From positions 29,099,007-29,163,006 of the forward strand of contig CM067086.1 of the NCBI GenBank assembly GCA_034008185.1: a DNA stretch of 64,000 nt. The letters run 5' to 3'. Positions 1 to 15,200 of the stretch are shown one piece after another; within the stretch, counting starts at the first letter, position 1, and every line of letters starts with the position of its first letter. The translations under genes were made by a program, and so were the position numbers. This stretch comes from Gorsachius magnificus. Lineage: Eukaryota > Chordata > Aves > Pelecaniformes > Ardeidae. The notes below the pieces were generated by a model. That model was not told the origin of the DNA, made no database searches, and saw only the letters and a list, made by a program, of their open reading frames with translations.

Positions 1-101
1 ATCCTCAAAAACTTTTCAAAGGTCCCTGGCAAGTAGATCTGAGACCCCAGGGAGAAGCTTTGCTCCTGCTGAGAGATATTCAGTCCACTAGAAGTCTTTA
101 C

Positions 102-223
102 CTTTGTTTGGCCTGTCCCTGGAGTCGTAGCCAGTTATTTTTCATCTCCTGTTGCTTCATAGTCAGTTTGTCATTTATGGATGGATTCCTTGTGGAAAGG
201 CGGAAAGATTCCAATTGCAATGG
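102..223 (-). CDS. SPTBN5: SPTBN5 exon w38: repeat 19 B-C (last exon in window)
   Basis: 122 nt; acceptor tcttcccag, donor GTAAAG; phase 0 in, two bases out, so the gene continues beyond the left edge. It encodes [20 protein letters not shown], then [17 protein letters not shown] with the helix C Trp. It was found from splice sites and phase continuity with w37. Confidence 0.85.
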
Positions 224-3200
224 CTGGGAAGAGATTTATAGTGGGGTGAATTTATGCCAAATGCTTATATTTGTTCCTGAGTTTGCCTTTCAGGAAAAGT
301 AGCTCATTTTAAGATCCTAGTTTTCAAAAGCAGGTACTTATATTACAATAACAAAGGTACTTGTTATATGCACAAAATATACATACACATTTGCGAGCAA
401 TCATCCATGTGAAGAAAGAGCTGTGTGGGTTACTTCACATGCACAAATGTTAATTTACAATTAAGAAGGTAGAATAGGGACAAACATACAGGAAAATGAA
501 GTGCTAACTGTAACCTCTAACTTAATCTAACTAAGATGGGTAATGAAAGCTAAGAAAATCTGGAAGTATGCAGAAGCAACCAGATTTGCCTTTCAGCAGA
601 AGCCTCAAAAATAATTCGTATCTATTTCAGCTAACAGCAGCATCAAAACAGTGCATCCAGTGTAGACTTCTAGTTGATGATGTTTTCCTTAACACAGCCT
701 GATAAACAGGAATGAGCATTCACCAACCCAGGCTTAGAGTTGGTATCTTTCTTGTAAAACTCCATTAGATTGATGAAAATGAAGAATTTTAATTAAGCAG
801 AAAGGAGAATATGCCAGGCTGATTTTAATCCATTAGAAAAGTACATGGTATTTGTGGCAGCATCAGAAAAAAAAAACCAAACCAAAAAACCCAAACCTTG
901 CTCATCTTTCTGTTTCCATAGAGCGCTCCCCCATACAGCCTTGCTAATGCTATCTATGGAATGCTGACTAGTATTCACCCACGTTTCATATGAGAATTAG
1001 CTAACAAAGTCACAATGTGTGAAGCTATCACACATATTGTCACCATTTGCATACTACTGTGAAGAAAAAGTTTAGAGAAAGTTTGCAAAAATATTTTCTA
1101 TATGAAAAGGCTTAATATTCTGGCCAGCAGTGAAAACAGTGAGAGGTTGTCATAGGATTTCTACTACTGAGGTTCAGCTGAGAACATTTCTTTTTATTAA
1201 AAATATGCAATTATATAGGAGCTCAGACCCATATTTAATGGTCAAAATTAGTCCTAAATGATGCAAAGTGGCCATTTTACAAAAGCCTGAGCTGATCAGG
1301 CAGGCAATTATAACCTAAGATTTCTCGTTTTGATGTCTAAGTCAGACAACTACATGCACTGTGGGTTTTGCATTTTAGCACTAAGCAGAACTGGTTGTGA
1401 TTTTGGTTCAAGTCAGTACAGAAACTGGGGAAAAAACAGAAACTTAAATTTGGATTCCACACTTTCCAAAAGGTATAGGACAGTCTAATCTGTTTTGCAG
1501 GGGAAGGCCAGAGAATCAACTAACATGTTAAAAAGGGACTTATCTCAGATTCGGCGCATCAGAAAGAATAACATTTGACACAATAAAGTAGGATTAAGCA
1601 GCACAGTATTTTACTGAGAAGAAATCTGTGCTGCATTTGCACCGCAGTGCAATTCATATTAATGAATCTGAAAAGTCACGCTGATCGTTGTACCATGTTT
1701 CCAAGAAGCAAAAATGAACTTTTTTTTACAGCATCCTCTGTACTTCCCCACTTCTTACCTCCATTTTGGACTTAATAACACTGATTTCTCTCTCCATCTC
1801 TTCATGCCTTCGAATCAGGTTTTCAACACTTTCCACATCTTTCCCATAATCCAGTGCTTGTATCAGTACACTCTGGAGGGGGCAGTAAGATGTGCAAATG
1901 GTGAAGATGAAAAAAAGCAGAAGGATCACATCTTAATACTTTCAAATAGTCTTCTCCTTCCCTTCTTCATATTGCATCTGAATGTTTTTATTGTCTTTTA
2001 AAATATCAATAGGGCACCTTCTCTGCACTCCTTACAGAGATGGAACAAGAATTCACAACTCTTTGAACAGTCGCAATCCTGCTTAAGGTGCCTCAGCCAT
2101 TCACATATAAAACAAAGACAGGAATGCTTCCCTGCATTTCTCAATCTTTCTTTTCCCTTTTTTCCCATATACCAAACCAGCCAAATATTTCCCATTAAAC
2201 TGTAGCACAGAAATTTTCATCTGTGTTTTATGAAAATATGGAAAATAAAATTGACCCTCAGAACCCTACCAGAAATGAAATCCCAGACAATGAAGAAATA
2301 CATTCATAAAAGTTATAAAAATTTCAAACCAACAGCCTTGTAACCTTAAGTAGTACCACTGTGTATCTGCCTACTGATTTACAGTTAAATTAATATCTGT
2401 AGTTATGTGAATGAAATAATTAGGGTTTATATAGCCTTTTTCTTCTAGTAATCTCAAAATTATAATCCAGGATAGGCATTTTTACCTCCATTTTCTGAAT
2501 GAATAGATTTTCTACAACTTTTCAAAGTTGCATATTTGATATGTCTGCATTGCACAGAAGGGAGATGTATGCAAGCTAGTGTTGAATGAACTAGCTTTGA
2601 ATTTGGAACACTAGAAGTTGTTATTCAAGCTAAGTAGATAATTCAGAAGAAGCTCTATGGTAGCTCAGCTAACTGGCTTTTGGTATTCAGAACCAATGTG
2701 GCTCAGCACTGTCTGAAGGAGATGCAAATTGGATCCACAGACAGCTATCAAAGGTCACTGCTGGATACTCAGAATCTCTCTAGCAACTGGCATGCCTGGG
2801 TTTATCACTGTTAGCAAACCAGAACATTTTCCCATTTCAATTAATCAAGAGCTGAGAACTCACCTTCTCGGTAATTCTCTCTGTGATGTCATCAATTTCT
2901 CTGATTAATGCATGCATCTCTAGGGCTCCCTCTAACTTCTTCCTGTATGCATTCAGGTTGCCGTAGAAACTGTTCCACCTTTTATGGAAAAGAATATTTT
3001 AGAGGTGTATTTCAGACAAGAGGATTTCCACAACTGAGTTTCATGATGCTCAGGTCTAAGTAAAAAGACAGGATTTCTGAACTACCTTGTGTATGGATCC
3101 CCACTTCCCCACAACAGGGGACACATCACAGAGATAAAACATTATCCTGACAAGACTACCTGGTTATATTTTTTCCAAGTTTTCAGGATGGCATGGAGCT

Positions 3201-6200
3201 GAAGAGCGAAAAAGTACCAATCCAGTTTCCTTAAAGTCTTGATAACCTCACAATCCCTATCTTCATGATTTTGGTTCTTAGCTAGCGGGCTGTGAAGTAG
3301 CAAAAGCAATATGCACTTCACCAGGACAACTATGGGAACAGGTAGAAGTGTCCTAGCTTCATTGATCTAGTGTGTAAAGAGACATGACTTTGGCCCTGCT
3401 GGATTAGAAATCCTTCTGGCTAACTGCTATGAGAGTCTTGAAAGGCAACTCCCGTGCGTGATGTTTGATAGTCATGATGTTAAAGAAGAAAATATATGTT
3501 GCAATTCTTCCATTTATCCCACCCTAGTCTTCCCTTCTTGTTTTTGCTTTACACAGAGCTTTAAAATCATACTCACTTCTCATTGAGCTGCTTCCGGCGC
3601 TCATAGATTGTCTTTGTTTCTTCCTTGTTCTGTCTCTCCAGTTTCATGGCCAGGGCATTGATAGCCCTGATGTGAGCATCGTCCACTGTCATCTCCTGTA
3701 AAGTGAGAAAAGGAACAAAGGTATGTGTTTGAAATGCTTGTGACTGAGTTTTCCACTGAGACATGAAAACCAACAATAACAGTAACAAGCAAGAGTTTTA
3801 CCTCACTACCAAACATTTCAGACACATGGGATTTAGTCTACTACAGCTGCTCATGTTACCAGTCTCTGATGAGAAGACAATAAAGGCAAGAAAGGACATT
3901 AATGACAATAGTACAACAATAATCTAGGTCTAGATGAGGACCCTCAGAGCTTCGTTTCTAAGTCCGGCATTCCAGCAGGGGCTTGTTTATTGAAGAAACA
4001 TAGATGCAGTTGCTGGCTACATAGGTGGCTTCTGTGGAACAACTGATGTTTGGCAGATTGTTCCTCTGTCAAACAGGTAGTGACTTGTGGCACCTAGGCC
4101 TACTCACTGTTTTTTTGAGATAGGCTTCTGTCCAGGTATGCCTTCTGTACTGTGGACAACAGGGTTAAAACCCATACAGCCCTGAGAAACCCAGACAACC
4201 CATGCCAATGAGTTTTCTTCTAAAGCAACATCACTGCATTTTAAAAGGTATGCTAAGCCTTCAAGGCAACTTGCTTCCTAGGTACATACCACAGAAATGA
4301 TAATATTTGCACACTGTACATATAATCTGGACTACAGTGGAATAATTGTTCTTTTGGAGCAGGATGGATGGCCAACACTGAACACTGCTCCAAGATTCAA
4401 AAACATTCTCTATTTTTCCAAGACCAGTAAATCACAAGCTTAGTGGGGAGACATTAATCACTCATGTAGTAGAAGCACAGCTGCAAGATGCCAGCACACT
4501 GTTAATAGAAGTACTGACTCCATTTGTATTTTATTTATGCTACATCCACGCCAACATCCATGTTTCCATATGTACTTTACTATTATACACAACCATAACG
4601 TAAACAAGAGAACCCAGCAGACAGCCAGCTATTCTTCAGAAACCCTGCAGTCTCCTCCTCTGGGAAGTAATAGCAGCACAATGTGACAGAATATGAGTAG
4701 AAAATCTGGCAGCCATCAATGCAGGATGATTGCTCCCTACGCTGGCCTTGGATTTGTCTAGGGGGGAAACCTAGACTGGATGGATGCACACACTGGGTAG
4801 GACCAGCCTGCTTCTGTCTGTATCACCCTATGAAGTACTCTATAATTACACATTAGCTATGAAGGTATCACTGTCCCAGCCTTTTTCTGTAGGAGTCATG
4901 TTCAGAGTGGTACAGGAGCAGTGCCTACAAGATGATAGTATCTAAGGCCAAGAGTTTCCTGTGGCACATAAAGTCTACCTTATGCTGACTGGGACGCTGG
5001 GCTGTTTCTGTCTCTTTCACCATCCTCCTTTTGGCTGGTACAACCTGTAGCAGAGCCCTTGCTCCACCCCTTAGCTCACAGTTCAGCTGGTGAGGACTGA
5101 AGGGCCGATGAAGGTCTGATGAAGGTCTCTTCACTTCACTAACTCCCTGGTGCTGAAGCTTGAGTATTTTGTCTCTCTAACCACATCCAGTACTAATGTA
5201 CTGTCACAAGAAATTCTGCCAGCCTCTGGAAAGGGGAGCTCAAGGCTTTCTCCCAGGTGTCAAGCATATCTATACTGTTACTTTGCATAGAAGAGGATTG
5301 TCTCCTCCTGCTATTAGGAAACAGAAATAAATCATGGAGCTGCCATAACAGGAATTGGCCACAAAATAACAGGCAAACAATGGATAAAGAATATTAGTAG
5401 AAAACATCAGAGCAAGCCTCACTCACAAAGTACTAATATACCTCTTTCCAGACCTTCCTCACAGCTTCCAGACTAGCAAATCAGCACAGTAATCTTTCCT
5501 GTGTGACACACAGACCTGTTAGTCCACATCTGTAGCAGTTTGCACAACAGAGAGAACAAGAGGTTGCTGCAAATTCCTCACAGCTCTCACAGTGGGAGCT
5601 GAAGTGCATCACAAGGAGGCCCTTGCTGTGGCAGGACCTGTTCCCCAGCATTCCCAAGGTTTGGTGCCCAGGTTAGCAGACCTCACTGGGGGCAGGAGAG
5701 GCAGCTGGTGTGACTCAGCACCACAAAAGAGGGTCAGAGATCTCAGCACAGAAAGGTGAACTGTGCAGCTGTCTTGTCACATGGCTGCTATCCAAAATGT
5801 AAACCATTACTCTATTTCACTAAATGTCTGATTATTAACGTTATGATTTATGACCTACCACATGTGCTGTATAAACAAAGCCCCCCAAATATACATGTTT
5901 CATTTGTGTGAAGGAATATGAGAAACTTGACTGTTCCTCAAGAGGAAGGGAAGGGAGAAATTGAGGGAAATGGAGAATTTTTTATGGGCTTGTTCATGGA
6001 AGGTCTATATCAACTTTCAGATTCAAACAAATGTGGCTGAAACAACCATTTAAAATCCACTTTTGAGTGGAACTCACTGTAAGTTGCAGGCTGCATGAAC
6101 CAAACCAGAAATTTGGTGAAATTCAGGCTGCCACAGCCAACTTTCCAGTCATGTAATGCAATTCAAAATTTTTGGTTGTGTGATGAGTGCCTGACAGCTC

Positions 6201-9200
6201 TGTTTAGACTTCAAAGCAGAAGGCACAGTGAGGGAAAATTCTATCTATTTTAATGGCTTATATAGTGGTAATGCTTCTTACCCCCATGATCTTTCACCTC
6301 GTCAGGGGACTGGAACCATATTTGCTACCTGGATATATTGCTGGCCTGAAAAGGTAACTGCTGCTTCCAGCCACACAAAGAATGTGCATGGAAAACACCT
6401 CTTACCCCTGATGTTGCTCCACGGAACTCATTCAGCTTTTTCATGAGCTGCAGGCAGTGTTCATAGTCATTTCCCACATCACCTACATTAATCATGACTT
6501 CCTGGGGAAATAAGCAGCAGACAGGCAAACATTCAGGGTAAAAGTGCAAGAACACAGCATGTCCCAGTGCTTACGCTGATGCAATCAGTTCTGTGACCTG
6601 CAGCTTCTGAGGTAGTCTCTTCTGATCTTTAGATAATTACAAGACTTAGTCCCAACTCTCTCTCCAATCTATTACTGATTATGAAAGCAATCTCTGAATG
6701 AAAACTTAGTGGATCAAGTGACTTCACTCTTACAAAGAGAAACTTTCAGATTTCATACACAATGAGAGTGAGTGCCAGTTGCCAAATGCTTCCAGTCTCT
6801 TCCATTCTAGTCTGCTTTCATTTCTGTCTTGATAGAGACACATGAGATGACTACCAATAATCACAATCTCTTTATGTGCACATTTTACATGAGAACATGT
6901 GCTAATGATGCCCAACTGACTCTGGCACAGAAACACTCTGGAAGATGTTTAGAATTTGTTGAATCATTCCTTCCATATTGTTTGTAGAACACGTCATGAT
7001 TCTCCCAGGCAAAAGCCACTAAGAAAATAACTTGGAAGATGACACATTTATCAGAAGTTCACTGCTGAATAGCAAGTCTCTAGTGTGCTGCTTGGATTAA
7101 ATACTAGAATCCATTTACCTTCTCCCTGATCCAGGCTTCTACCTGGTCCACCTTCTGGAGAAATTCCAGAAAGTCACGGCTGTCCTCTAGCATCTTTCCA
7201 CGAGCAGCAACAGCTCTCTTCAACTTCTCCCAACGCTCCTGAAGCATGCGGACTCGGCGACGGATCTCTCCTGATTTCGGGTGGCCTTTTGATACCAGGT
7301 CTTCTCCTTTCTTCACATTCAGAAGAAGAAATTATAAATGAAGTTTGCTATTACCATGTTACATGACCTTTCTAGAAGGACTCTTACTTTCTTAACGTGG
7401 ACTGCATAATAAATTACTAATATAAATTCTTACTGCCCAAATGATACTGCTCATCTGGAAAGCTTTTATGTCTGGAGGGAATCAAGACCACTAGAATTTG
7501 AATATTTCCCTGCCAAGAATGATATTCATGGGGTGGAAGCACCAAGAGAGGTATTGCAGGTGATCGTGCCCTTAAGCTATGTGATTCACCCAGTTTCAAC
7601 AAGAATGTTCATAAATTTAGTATGAAATCCTATTTACCTTTTGTAAGAGTAATCACCCCAGGCAAGGAAGAAGTCAGTGATATCTTCCTGTTCAGGCAAT
7701 AAGGAAAGATGGAAGTTCCCTCGATGGAGCAATTAACAAATCTCTATGTTGTAAATTAGCAGAATTACATTTCCATGGCATAGCAATTGGGTTCTTGTCA
7801 CACAAGTAGGATAATTGATATAGAAATGGCGAACAAGCTGCCCTTCCTTTTCATTCCATCTACCTGTCCTTCTTTCGATAACCAGCAATAGTCTGTAAAA
7901 ACACTAGGAGAGTGACAGAGTTACCTTATTAACAGCTGTGATGATTTCTTCATTTGCTAGAATCTCTGCCTCAAAGACCTGATGTTTCTGCAGCAGCTTC
8001 ATTTTGTCCTGCAGATTGCTGGGGTCTTGTATGGAAGGATCCTCTAGCTTCTGCATGCGCTCACTGATCCAGTCTTCTGCCTGCAGCAGTGTGAGACATC
8101 AGAGTTAGCATGACATGCTGTTTTGGGGCCTCCTCCCAAGACATGTCATTGCTCTACGCAACTGCCTATGCCTGGGCTGGGCAGATTGAGCTGGAATCTG
8201 ACAGCAGAGGTGGCTCTCCCATTTCTGAACTATTCTACTTGCTAGAAAATGCAAGCAGGTAGGAATGAATGTAGTTTTTAACTGACCACAAGAATAATGA
8301 AAAATTCCTTGAATACCCCAAATTTTATCACAAGCCATAAACAGTTTATACAATCTTCTAGATTATATAGAGGGAATCCTTCAGCAGATATGCAGCCTTG
8401 ATATGGTAGACATATTTAAAATGAGATTATGACAGCTGAGCCTTGGATTTAGGGCTCTGAGTTTCATCTCCTATCTCTGTCATTGACCTACCTGCAAGAT
8501 CTGGGTTAAGATCTTAAGAATTCTGTGCCTCACTTATAAAACATCATTTTACATCAAATGAGATCCTTTCCCAATCTCAGCAATGTTGTGAGACCTAAAT
8601 GGAAAATGCAAAGCAAATAAAGCCTTTCTGATGGGGCCAAGCCCTAGTCAGATTATTTGAAAGCAAATACAACTCTGTTTGCTTTTACATTTCATAAAAT
8701 AGTCTAGTCAGGAACATCAGATTCAGACAAGCAGGTGAACCATGAGGACTAACAAAGCAAAGATTATGTGTTCTTCTTAGGAAATTCTTTTTTAGGGGAT
8801 TTAAATGTATGCAGAATAAAATGGAAAATAAGATAGTGGGGCTTCCACAATTTTCTTTAAAGTCTGCTAAACTTTAGCCCTTAGCACTGAAGGAAATATT
8901 TTCTATCCATCAAAACACTGAGAACTGAACACTTGACATGCGTTGTAACTGATCCTGTTGTCCTCAGACCACTGAAGTAACCTAATGTTTTGACAACACA
9001 AGAACAGCAAATTGAAGCCAGCTTTATCAATTTGAAAGCATCTTGGCTGTCCTTGTGGAACTGTGCTACATGCACACAAGACTTGACAAGTGGAGGATTT
9101 TCTCAGTTAATTAATGATTTGAAGTGTTGTTTCAGCTGCTGAAATTCTATAAACAATAACAGAAATAGCTTTCACTAGCAGCACACTCTCCAGAAACTGT

Positions 9201-12200
9201 TCCCCTCCAAAGCATAGTTAGAGACTCAGACAGAAACCTTATGTCAAGGTTGCCCAGGACAGCACACTGTCATCTGCTGTTTTCATTTCTGACACCCTCC
9301 TCATAAGCTAGGGCCTTCTCCCATTACCCAGCTGCACATTAACGCTTTAACGTCACTTAACTGACTTCTCCTTTGTATGGGAGAGGCTCGTCCATACAGT
9401 TAGGATGAGAAACAAATGAATCCCCTGTACCTAGCTACTTAAAGGGTGATTTCTTTCCTACTTTTTAATAATAAGCAATGGCTTAATGACAGATGGAACA
9501 AAGATATTTAAAAAAATCACATCTGCACTCTTAGTGGCTTGGTTTATTTTAAGGCTTACTTAGGATGGCTCTATAGAGTGTGAGATTCTTCTCCTGGCCC
9601 CATGTCCACATTCAGATGTGAAGCAAGGCTGATCTGTCGTCCCAAGATCTTTTTTCTACAGGAAGACTTACAGTTGTCTGGACAGGCATTTTTACTTTGT
9701 TGAAGAAAACAGTGAGACTAGTGTTATGCTCAGTTGTAGGCACATGGGATTAGTCTTATTTCTATAGGACTCATAAAAAATGTGGGCACTATCAATTTAG
9801 AAGCCTACATTTTCAAAATATCAGTTACTGTATCCTCAAGAACACAAGCTTTTTGTGAAGTACATGGATTTTTAATAACATAAATATTTAAAGCATATAA
9901 AGGGATGTGCCTGTTCTAGACATTTAGAGATAAATCCTAATTTTATCTCTCACTCCTCTGAGATAAAGTAGTAAGTGTTTTTTATTCTCTTGTACAGAGG
10001 GTGAAAGGGAAAGGAAGTTAAGTGACTCTAATATGATGAGCAAGTTTCAGAGTTAGCATTAAAACTCACAGCCAGCTTTAGAAGTCAAAACTTTCAACTT
10101 TATGATCTTTCTTCCACAATAACTTAAACAAATACACATATTTCTAAGTAGCAACCTTCTCATTTGCCTTCCATGTTAACACTGAGGTACAGACTTTGTG
10201 ACATAGTAAGTCTGTCTCACTTCTTTGGGACTAGAAAAGCACCCTATTTCTACTGTGGAATAGCGTGTTCTATTTTGTGAGCTGCATGTGGTCTCCTGAC
10301 TTAGTCGTTGCGGGTTTTGGGCAGAAAGTCCTATGTCCTGAAAAGGGCACAAACTGCAGCAACTAGCCTTCTAAGCATGATATGATGTTGAGCTCTCCAT
10401 CCTCTCATCAGTAATCACAGACTGGGTTGTCTTTGTACTGATGTGCGTAGCATTCTGTGTAATTGCTTCTAGAGAGTAACTAGGAGACTTAACAAGGACA
10501 GGAATCGCTATTTTCTGCTGACATAAAAAATTCTGTTTGATCAACAGAAATGACTTAAGATGACTGCAGGAGGGAGAGTTTTCAGGGGACTGGGACCTCA
10601 GCTATGGGACTTGTTCTCCTAATAAGTAAGAATAAGCAATGACCTCATTGATTTCACAGCTAAACTCAAAACTCATCTCTGCAATTTAACATCCCTTTGG
10701 GGACTATTCTCATATATGAAATTATACACATCCAGAACATCATTAAAATAAAATTAAACATTCCATTCTACCCAACAAAGAGGAAGAGAGAGATTACTGT
10801 AAGGTTGTATTTTTTTTTTTTAATTCATTGGTGGCATTCACATTTTACAGGAGTAGGCAATGAATTTAGATTGGCGAGGTAAATGTGGAGATAGTTTGAG
10901 AGCAAAAACTCCCTATGGAACTCTTGGCCTAATTTATGCAGAGAAAGTGGATGAGAAGGAAAATGTTCCTTATTATACAAGACCAGATCTTCTGCTATAG
11001 GTGTGTGACTCAAGAAAGAAGGGGGACCCCACCCCATGCACTGATTTGACAGTTACGGAGGAATGCAGAAGTATTCCTACCTAATGGCTTGATTGTATCT
11101 CTAGGAGGGCATTGATGGTTTCTCTACCACAGAGGATGTTGGCAGTTCTATGACCTTTCCATCAGAGGTACATCGCTCTTTTGAAAATGTTAGCACTGTG
11201 CAATGCACTGTCCATGCCATCCACTCCGCTCTGCTAGTCCACAAGGCGGACTGGCCATTACTGGTGGACTGGTTCACGTGACAGGAAAAGTATAGCCAAA
11301 TAAGATGAGTTAATATTTGGCTGTATAAATAATTCCTGACAAAGTTTATTAAAAAAACCAACCAAACAAACAAACAGTGTGCAGCTCTGGCTCTTTAGTA
11401 TAGCCAAAGAAGAGAGTATTTAAGTGTTTGATTATTTTATTGGGGCTGAGTGGGGGGAGTTCCAAATATATTGTGCTGTAAATGGAATTTTAACAGCCAT
11501 TTATACCTTCAATTACTCTTTAAAAAAAAAAATGTTGTCAGCAGCAGCTGTGTTATGGGAATTCATTTGCCTTTGGTTACAGTCATAATTTGAACTGTGT
11601 CAGGACATGTGTCTTTTTCATGGGCTGGGAGGTGACAAGCACCTGCAGTTTTTCTTTAAACTATGGAGGAAGTTCCATGGCATGCAACAGCAGAAGTGGT
11701 GCATACCTGACCAGCAAGAGTGTTTGCAAACGTCCCTCTGGGCGTGTGTGCTGCTGTTCATGCCAGCACACCGGATGCTAGCACATTTTTCAGTCACACA
11801 CATATTGTGCTGCCCTTTGAAAGACTGACCTAGTATGTCTTTCCAACAGTAGTGCCAGCAGCAGAGCTACTCAGTTACAGGACTAAGGCCAGAACAGCAG
11901 ACAAAGATGAACATATTCTGCAGAGACCAGTCCACAGTAGCAGAAGAGCTATGCCAAGTTACAGCACTGTTTTGAAGGCTTTCAGTGAACACTCACTAGT
12001 AAAGCTTTGCACCCTTGCCATAATGCTTTCCACTTTGTATTCACCCTGATTTGAAATATATTTTCTTTTCCACCAAAGGAACTTAAGGTAGCAGCTGACA
12101 GTTTTTCTTTTATTAGTTTTATTTTAGCAGAGCTCCTGATGGGTAAAGAAGCTGTAATGGGCACAATGCCACAATGATGGTATAGTAAGAGCAGTGGCAT

Positions 12201-15200
12201 CGGAACACTTACCCCTTTGTGTGAGTGTGGCAGGACTTGCCATACCAGAGTAGATTATCAATACATCTAGTCTCTGGCAAGGGTGAGCACTTCATCCAAC
12301 ACAGGATGAAGGCAGCTCCTCTGCCTTCCGCCCCCATCCCAGTCTACCCTCTTACCTCTTCCAAGTTCTGGTAGAAAAGTGCCAGAAGAAGGGCAGTCTG
12401 AAGCTTCTCTCTCCTACTCTGGGATAGATCCTTGATCTGCTGCTTCCTCTCACGAATGGCATTCAGTTTGTGCTGGATCTTTAGCCCTTCCAGTCCACCA
12501 AACTTTTCTAGCCTGCTTGCCTGTTCTTGAAGAGACACCATCTGAGGAGGCAACAAATCTGACATTACTTTTATGCCGCCAAGTGGTGTGAAAGAAATAA
12601 AAACCAGGCTCCTTTCCATACCTAAAAGATTGTCTTTTTTTTCTGGAATGAACCAAGAACAGTAAGGACAAGTTAACCACTATTGCCCACACCCTGTACT
12701 ATGTTACATCTATGACATCCTTGTCATAGATGTCTGTAGTGCACCCTGGCTACTTAAATTAAAGCTGAAGCTCCATGAGTCCCTATGCCACTAATCATCC
12801 AGTGCAAGGAATCACAGAGCAAGCCTGACACCTATAAGTGCTCAGGTTTTATTTCTTTATGGAAATCAGGTGTTGGAAGGTAGCTCTAAACATGAGCAGT
12901 CAGTCTGGCAGAGAGCTGGCATGGGTTCTGGGAGCTCAGTCCTTCTGGGGAACGCAGGCACAGCCCCAGGTTTGAGTTTAGCCCCTGCCTGGGTGAATTA
13001 CAGCAGCAGCCACCAGCCAGGCACATTCCTTTGCATGTGGGTGAGCATCTATTCCAAGGGTGCAAGGAGGCTAGCCAATTTGGTACAGACATTGCACACC
13101 AAACATATATTTAAATAACCAGACAAGTCATCCCCTCTAACCTACTGTATTTTACTTGCTTTAAAAGCCACTGGTTTTTTTTTTTAATGAAAAAAGCAAA
13201 AACTTCTGATATCCATAACACACAATATGGCCTGCTTTAAATATTTCTTCTGGCAAGTCCCACTTACTAAGCATTTTTCCTGTCTACTGCAAGACAATAC
13301 AGGCAGGACTTGGGCATGGGGTGTTTAACACTTGTTCTCCACTGCTCTGCCTCATATTTCAGTAAGCTTCCCCATTTTCTCTTTGGTTCAAGTATATCAG
13401 GCATTTTGCACCCGTCAGCAATTTAATGTATTCCCATATTAAAAAAAAAAAAACAACAACAAAATCATTCTAGCTCCTGGGTTGGTAGAATACTTGTTGA
13501 TTTTTGTACCTTCTCATCCTGTGATGTCAGAAGCTTCTCAAAAGCCTCATGTTTCCTTATCAGTTGCTCTACTTCATCCACAGAGCCTCCGAGGTCACTG
13601 CTTTTCAAATAAATCTATAAAAAAAAGTTTAATATTTTTCTCAGTGGATTAATTATCACATAAACCTGATTCGTAAATATGAGAAGAGGTGTTAATTCTG
13701 CAGTTGAGTGTACACCTGAGAGGAGAAAAAAAGGAATAGAAGGCAACTGAAATTGGAAATGAAATAGTAGAGCTCCATGGTCTTAAGCAAGAAAGAGAAG
13801 CGTTAACAGGTCCAGCTAAGCAAAGTTACCTATCACTGCTTATCACAACCACTAAGTCACGAGGCTGGCAGTGAATTCCAGAGGTCTAAGCCATCCTTGT
13901 AATCCAAAGCAAGATCAACACTGTCATGTCTGACAGACATCTGTATGATTCCTTCTTAAAAGACTTGCAATCACAGAGACTTTGCAGCCTCCCTGGGTAA
14001 TTTATTCCAGTGCTTTGTTACCTTTACCATTAGCAAGAATTTCCAAAAATATCTAGCCTGAAAATGCATTGCTAACACTTTACCTCATTACATACTGCCC
14101 TCTTCATCACAGAAAGGAGACAATTCATTTTAACATTTGCTTCAGCCTTGTTTGTAGGCTTTTTGCATACTGGGATTTCTATCTTCTCTAGGCTAAAACT
14201 ACCCTGAAAAAAATCAATCATTCCACAAAGGCTGTGTCTTCTTGAGCCTGATTATTCTTATCCATGTCCTCTGGGTTTTCTCCATTTCCACTTATTTTGA
14301 AACAGGGTTCCTTAATACTTGATGCAATAAGTGGCAACAAGCAATAAGGCTGCCAGAGCAAAGGTAGTGAAGGCAGCAGAGAGCTTATGTATGCTTCCCA
14401 AGCTGTAATCCTCTGCATGTGTATCTGTGTATGGTGTTTATCTTTTACACAATACCGTGAACTCAAGTTCACTATAAGCTTCCAGAAACTTTTCAGAACT
14501 GCTATCAGACCAACTTGTACCCATCCTGTACTTATGCAGCTGAGTATTCCTGAAAAATGTAATAGCTTGCATCTGTACCATGTGCATTACATCTGTTATT
14601 TTTTTCAGGCCATCTTTCCAACTTGTCTGCATTAATTTTATTTACTGTCTTTCCTGTCAGTCTCTGATGCAGAAAGACTTTAGTCTAAAATAACAAATGC
14701 AGTTTTAAGGAAACTGACCTCTGCATTTTCACTTTTAAACAGTGTAAGGACCTTTTCTAACTAATCCATATACATCTCTAATGCACCACAGTGTTTCTTG
14801 ACTCTTTTCTGGTGTTAAGAAAACTGACTACCCAATTACTTCTCCCATGCATTCTGTTATGTTCGGTTTTGTCAAATGCAAAAGAGTAAACAACGTCGTT
14901 ATCTATTACCAAGAAAAAAATAAGCTTTTCTGCAGGCCAGTAGGAATTTATTCTTTTCCAGTATATTTAATTCCCTTTAATCCCCAGTTTCTTCCCCTAT
15001 TCAGTGACGGGACAACAGCAGGACAAAAACTCCAATCAGACACTCTGATGGGACATGAGCAAAAATGACCTGCCAACAAGGTTCACAGTGGAGTGAATAT
15101 GATTGGACAGATTTTTGGAGTTCAGGCTGCTAAGAGGGACTGCATTTATCAGCTGGGACATAGCACTGTGCAATCCATTCTGTGAGCTCATGGAATCATA

